Assembly (NCBI GenBank): GCA_036741355.1
Contig: DAINSK010000017.1
Location: 1-64,000, forward strand
Reading direction: 5' to 3'
DNA: 64,000 nt
Source: JBBRGK01 sp036741355
GTDB taxonomy: Bacteria > Chloroflexota > Dehalococcoidia > CAUJGQ01
This document shows, in pieces, positions 60,713 through 64,000 of this stretch. Under the pieces are notes generated by a model. The model was given only the letters and a program-made list of their open reading frames with translations. It did no database searches and was not told where the DNA came from. The position numbers and the translations under genes were made by a program. Numbering within the stretch: position 1 is the stretch's first letter; every line of letters starts with the position of its first letter.

Positions 60713-61729
60713 TTAAGAATACGCCTGGTTGACGGCTGACCCGGCGGCCGCCTGCCGTTCGGCGAGCGCCTCCACGTCGGCGATAGTGTAGTTGCCGGGC
60801 TTGCCGCCTGCGGCAGCAAGCTGCTGCGAGAGGCGCCGCAGCGCACCGTTGTACGGCGTCGGCACGTCGTAGAGCTTACCGAGCAAGACGATCTCGCCGT
60901 TGAGATAGTCGGTCTCCAGTCTTGTGCTGCCTTTAGCGAGGCTCTGCCAGGTCGAACTACCGCCTCGTTCTGCGCCTGGGATGTCGGTCTGTTGGAAGTG
61001 GCTGCTTACCACTTGTCGGTACTCTTCCGCTCCGGCGGCGTCGATGCCCGCGGCCTCATAGCAGGCGAGCGCCTCGTTGCGAACCTTGCGCATGATTGCG
61101 CGCGCGGACTCGTCGGTACGGTGAAACGACGCCACCGTCTGCAAGGCGTTGCCGAGGTTCGTGAGCAGTTTTGCGTACTTCAGCCGCATGACTGCCGGGT
61201 CGGCGCGACTGACGAAGCCGGCCACCGTCAGGTCCGCGGCGATACGGCGACTCACGTCGTCCACGCCACCCGGGAAGCAGCCGAGATCGAGCACTCCAGC
61301 TTTGGGCGCGCCCCAACCGAGGACGATTCCGGGCTCGAGGAACGTCGCCGGCAAGGCCACAAGCATCGGGTATACCCGCGCAAATCGGCGGGACGCCATG
61401 CGTTCGTTGTCCACACCGTTCTGGCAGCACACGATCGGCAGGTCGGCGCCGCCCGCCGCCTCCAGGTCGTCAAGGGCGCCCGCGGTGTCCTGGGACTTCA
61501 TCGACAGGACCACCACGTCGCCGTCCGTGAACGTCAACTCCCGTGGGTGCGCCACCGTGGGCACTTTTAGTTCCCTGGTGCCCTCAGGCTCGCGAAGGGT
61601 CAGGCCGCGCTCCCAGATCGCCTGCAAGTGGGCGCCACGACAGATGAGCACCGTTTCTATACCGGCCCCGAACAGCCTGCCGCCGACCACACCGCCGATT
61701 GCGCCCGCACCGTAAATGATGTACCGCAT
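60713..61729 (-). CDS. Ketopantoate reductase family protein
   Basis: NADPH-dependent reductase of the PanE/ApbA family, 338 residues. IYGAGAIGGVVGGRLFGAG forms the Rossmann motif; VVLSMKSQDT and CCQNGVDNE are conserved, and the C-terminal helical domain has LKYAKLLTNLGNALQ with the catalytic-position Lys. True PanE makes pantoate for CoA; several paralogues act on other 2-keto acids. With no pan genes nearby, the specific role is open. It is convergent with the subtilase, 11 bases apart, and has only a weak ribosome site. Confidence 0.85.
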   Translation of the reverse strand: MRYIIYGAGAIGGVVGGRLFGAGIETVLICRGAHLQAIWERGLTLREPEGTRELKVPTVAHPRELTFTDGDVVVLSMKSQDTAGALDDLEAAGGADLPIVCCQNGVDNERMASRRFARVYPMLVALPATFLEPGIVLGWGAPKAGVLDLGCFPGGVDDVSRRIAADLTVAGFVSRADPAVMRLKYAKLLTNLGNALQTVASFHRTDESARAIMRKVRNEALACYEAAGIDAAGAEEYRQVVSSHFQQTDIPGAERGGSSTWQSLAKGSTRLETDYLNGEIVLLGKLYDVPTPYNGALRRLSQQLAAAGGKPGNYTIADVEALAERQAAAGSAVNQAYS

Positions 61730-61858
61730 TGGTTTTGCGCACCTCGTCCGGAACTGCTGAGACGCCCTTTTGGGCCACGCGCAACAGTGTACGATGGTGG
61801 CGGCTTCACCGTCGCTTCCCGGACTTCAGCGTGTCGACACGGAGGCTCGGCGACAAGA

Positions 61859-62158
61859 TTGAGGGGCCAGATTGACCTGCGCTTCGAAAAGAAGCACGCC
61901 CAGCAACTCAAAAAATTGGGATATCAGCGTCATCCGCAGGGTTCCGGGTGGGTGCGGCCGCTGAAAAAGGCCTGGTTTCCCCGCTTTCACCTGTTCACCA
62001 CGACCGACTGGAATGAAAAGGTCATCCGCCTTGACCTGCACCTCGACCTGACGCGTGAAAACCCGGATTCGCGCCTGCCGACCGCGGCAAGCGACGGCAC
62101 CGACGTCGTCACCGAAATGGCCCGCATCGTCCGTTCGTTCGATCCCGCTGTCAAATAA
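61859..62158 (+). CDS. Small protein of unknown function
   Basis: About 99 residues. From the likely TTG at 61859 it reads LRGQIDLRFEKKHAQQLKKL, then a beta-rich part (WFPRFHLFTTTDW, VIRLDLHLD) and ends RIVRSFDPAVK. The alternation of charge and hydrophobic residues makes it look coding. I know no family. The start is uncertain: GGAGG lies 14 bases ahead of TTG, an in-frame GTG at 61787 has no site, and ATT at 61871 follows GAGGGG. It is convergent with the acyl-CoA dehydrogenase gene. Confidence 0.5.
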   Translation: MRGQIDLRFEKKHAQQLKKLGYQRHPQGSGWVRPLKKAWFPRFHLFTTTDWNEKVIRLDLHLDLTRENPDSRLPTAASDGTDVVTEMARIVRSFDPAVK

Positions 62159-62243
62159 ACGAAACGCACTAGAACTTCGGAGATCGGGCTTCGCTACCGC
62201 CGGCCGCCGGGCTGCGCGCCCCACTGCCTCGGACCTAGCCTGC

Positions 62244-63488
62244 TCACTCCCGCGGCAGGCCCAGGCCGCGAGTCGCGACGATATTGCGCTGAATCTCGCT
62301 GGTACCGCCGTAAATCGTGACGGAAACGGTACCCAGGTAGCTCTGGGCATAGCGGGCGCGCAGGGCGGCCCATTTAGAGCCGCTGTCGTACACGTTGCCG
62401 TACATGCCCACGACCTTCATGCCCGTCCGCGCCACGCGCTGCTGCAGTTCCGTGTTGTAAAGCTTGGCAATCGAGGCTTCGTAGTTCGGGATCAGGCCCC
62501 GGTCCTGCATGGAGATCACACGGTACGAGAGCATCTTGGCGACGTTGGCTTCGACCAGCCGGTCGGTGAGGTCGAACTTGATTTCCGGGTTCACGCCGAG
62601 AGTGCTCTTCTCCGAACCCTCCCTGGCAAACTTGATCAGGTCGTCGACGGACTGCCGCTGGCTGACGGCGTTGCCGATGCCGGAGCGTTCAAAGTCGAGC
62701 GTCGTGGCGCCGACGTACCAGCCGCGGTTGACCTCCCCGACGACGTTCTGGCGCGGCACGCGCACGTTGTCGAAGAAGACCTGGTTGAACACCGCCGACC
62801 CGGTCATCGTCACGAGCGGTTGCACCGTAATGCCGGGGCTGCTCATCGGCAGCAGCAGATACGTGATGCCGCGGTGCTTGGGCGCGTCCGGGTCCGTCCG
62901 CGTCAGCATGAACATCCAGTGCGCGTATTGGGCACCGGAGGTCCAGATCTTCTGGCCGTTCACGACAAAGTCATCGCCGTCCAGCACGGCGCGCGTCTGC
63001 AGGGAAGCGAGGTCCGAGCCGGAGCCAGGCTCGGAGAACCCCTGGCACCAGTTGACCTCCCCGGAGAGGATCTTGGGCAGATATTCTTGCCGCTGCTCTT
63101 CGGTGCCGTGGGCCATCAGGGTCGGCCCGACCATCGATATGCCCATGCCGCCCACCCCGGGTGCACGCGCCTCCGCCATCTCCTCGTTGAGGATGAACTG
63201 CTGTTTCACCGACAGCCCGCCGCCGCCGTACTCCTTGGGCCAGGCGGGCGCCACCCAGCTGCGATCTGCGAGCTTCTTGCGCCACTCGCGCATTGCGGCC
63301 GTACCTCGCTCGCGAACGTCGCCGCCCGCGCGGGACTGCGTGTCCTCGCGACGTAGCGGGCGGCTCGACGCTTCGTTCCAGCCCGTCTCGCGGTTGCCCC
63401 GGCGGAACTGTTCGGGCAATTCACTCTGGACAAAAGACCGCACTTGTCGGCGCCACTGCGCCTCTTCAGGCGTATCTGAGAAGTCCAT
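62244..63488 (-). CDS. Acyl-CoA dehydrogenase
   Basis: A 414-residue FAD-dependent acyl-CoA dehydrogenase, paralogue of the one at 12828. It shares the blocks WPKEYGGGGLSVKQQFILNE, GFSEPGSGSDLASLQTRAV, VNGQKIWTSG and the ending GGTSEIQRNIVATRGLGLPR. ATG at 63488 follows GGAGGGATT. Compared with the paralogue it has an insert near residues 30-50 (NRETGWNEASSRPLR). It stands alone at the right side; its substrate is unknown. Confidence 0.93.
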   Translation of the reverse strand: MDFSDTPEEAQWRRQVRSFVQSELPEQFRRGNRETGWNEASSRPLRREDTQSRAGGDVRERGTAAMREWRKKLADRSWVAPAWPKEYGGGGLSVKQQFILNEEMAEARAPGVGGMGISMVGPTLMAHGTEEQRQEYLPKILSGEVNWCQGFSEPGSGSDLASLQTRAVLDGDDFVVNGQKIWTSGAQYAHWMFMLTRTDPDAPKHRGITYLLLPMSSPGITVQPLVTMTGSAVFNQVFFDNVRVPRQNVVGEVNRGWYVGATTLDFERSGIGNAVSQRQSVDDLIKFAREGSEKSTLGVNPEIKFDLTDRLVEANVAKMLSYRVISMQDRGLIPNYEASIAKLYNTELQQRVARTGMKVVGMYGNVYDSGSKWAALRARYAQSYLGTVSVTIYGGTSEIQRNIVATRGLGLPRE

Positions 63489-63920
63489 TAATCCCTCCAG
63501 ACATCGAAGTCGGTTCTGGTGTATGCACCTTACGCAAACGTCAGATTTCGCGCAAGTGCTGCGGCACGAGACATGGCACGGCGCCGGCAGCCTCGATTGG
63601 TATTACAGCAGGCCTCGGGAGCGAGCAGCCCCCACACCGGCGTGCCGGCTGAACGCGGCAGCGTCGACCTCGCCAGGGCCGACGCGCTCGACGATATGGG
63701 TGAGCGGCGCGCGGCGCACGAACTGATCCTGCAATCCCTGCGGCCGCCGCCCGGGTTTGCTTGACATGGGCGGCGCTCTCCGGGGGCATCACCTTCGGAT
63801 AGGTCGGCCCCAGCAACACGACTGTAAGCGCATTCCCTCGTGCCTCTAACAGTACGCACACGAGGATGCCATCGTGTCTGCCAGCGGGAGTATGACCGCG
63901 CCGGACGTCACGCCGCAGCG
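63489..63920. other. Intergenic stretch without a clear gene
   Basis: Short open frames exist on both strands (for example a plus-strand frame ending near 63764 with ARADALDDMGERRAAHELIL), but none has a good start, ribosome binding site and family match. It may contain a small gene remnant. The promoter of the acyl-CoA dehydrogenase gene should lie near 63489-63560 on the minus strand. Confidence 0.35.
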
Positions 63921-64000
63921 CTACGCACCCAAGAGATCCGAGACGAGCGAGAGGTAGAACGCTACGCCCAACGGCAACGCACTCTCGTCGAGGATGAAGC
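63921..64000 (-). CDS. 3' end of a gene leaving the window
   Basis: On the minus strand the last 80 bases are open and end in TAG at 63921-63923, encoding ILDESALPLGVAFYLSLVSD then LLGA. The hydrophobic composition and the open frame to the window edge suggest the C-terminus of a real protein, but the piece is too short to name. Confidence 0.4.
   Translation of the reverse strand, partial: FILDESALPLGVAFYLSLVSDLLGA

Noticed and set aside
1..64000. tRNA, rRNA, CRISPR array, integrase, transposase or phage genes
   Set aside because: None seen on either strand by reading; no repeat-spacer pattern, no cloverleaf and no recombinase motif was found.

Overview
The window is high-GC, gene-dense bacterial DNA with many GTG and TTG starts and clear GGAGG-type ribosome binding sites. 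Several features point to Chloroflexota: the Cys/His motif in a membrane protein (29638-31194), the style of the sigma factor at 53698, a short EF-Ts, and the mix of CaiB, luciferase-like, PrpD and citrate synthase genes. An aerobic, uncultured heterotroph is most likely. This is inference from gene style, not from a marker tree. I saw no rRNA, tRNA, CRISPR array, insertion sequence or prophage.

Layout. 1-1433: two REP-like palindromes, an L,D-transpeptidase and an FmdB zinc ribbon. 1558-8352: the conserved block rpsB-tsf-pyrH-frr-uppS-cdsA-dxr-rseP, with a structured leader before rpsB. 8385-11017: small ORFs, a TIM-barrel isomerase-like protein and threonine synthase. 11071-24936: a catabolic region with OB-fold/thiolase, acyl-CoA dehydrogenase, enoyl-CoA hydratase, two luciferase-like oxidoreductases, CaiB-type CoA-transferases (one internally deleted, one double-domain and frameshifted), an amidohydrolase, MmgE/PrpD and a Tat lipoprotein solute-binding protein. 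25291-29597: a broken TlpA/ResA-like gene, resB, lgt and a beta-propeller gene split by an in-frame TGA. 29638-36614: a two-component system with co-directional envelope genes, a Cys-dependent phosphatase, radC and an atypical OmpR regulator. 36757-43253: metallo-beta-lactamase fold protein, MFS exporter, SDR, DinB-like protein, ruvB behind a LexA-like palindrome, an S49 peptidase and a 22-residue membrane peptide. 43337-46156: two divergent citrate synthases, one following a small HTH gene, with an inverted repeat between them. 46153-53502: a heterodimeric ABC exporter, RimI-like acetyltransferase, formate-THF ligase and a membrane-anchored repeat protein.

53698-60701 is the most unusual part. 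A sigma-70-like factor, a soluble double zinc-finger anti-sigma-like protein, two small ORFs, a 963-residue TPR-CHAT protease (His815/Cys855) and an intracellular subtilisin-like protease (Asp230/His310/Ser568) lie in one direction. I read this as a candidate regulated two-protease system, in which a caspase-like CHAT enzyme may activate the subtilase. The order and catalytic residues are visible; the cascade is a hypothesis.

The right end holds a ketopantoate reductase family gene, a small unknown gene, a second acyl-CoA dehydrogenase and the 3' end of a gene leaving the window. Several genes carry single lesions (nonsense, frameshift, internal deletion). The single-base lesions could be assembly errors and need read-level checking.
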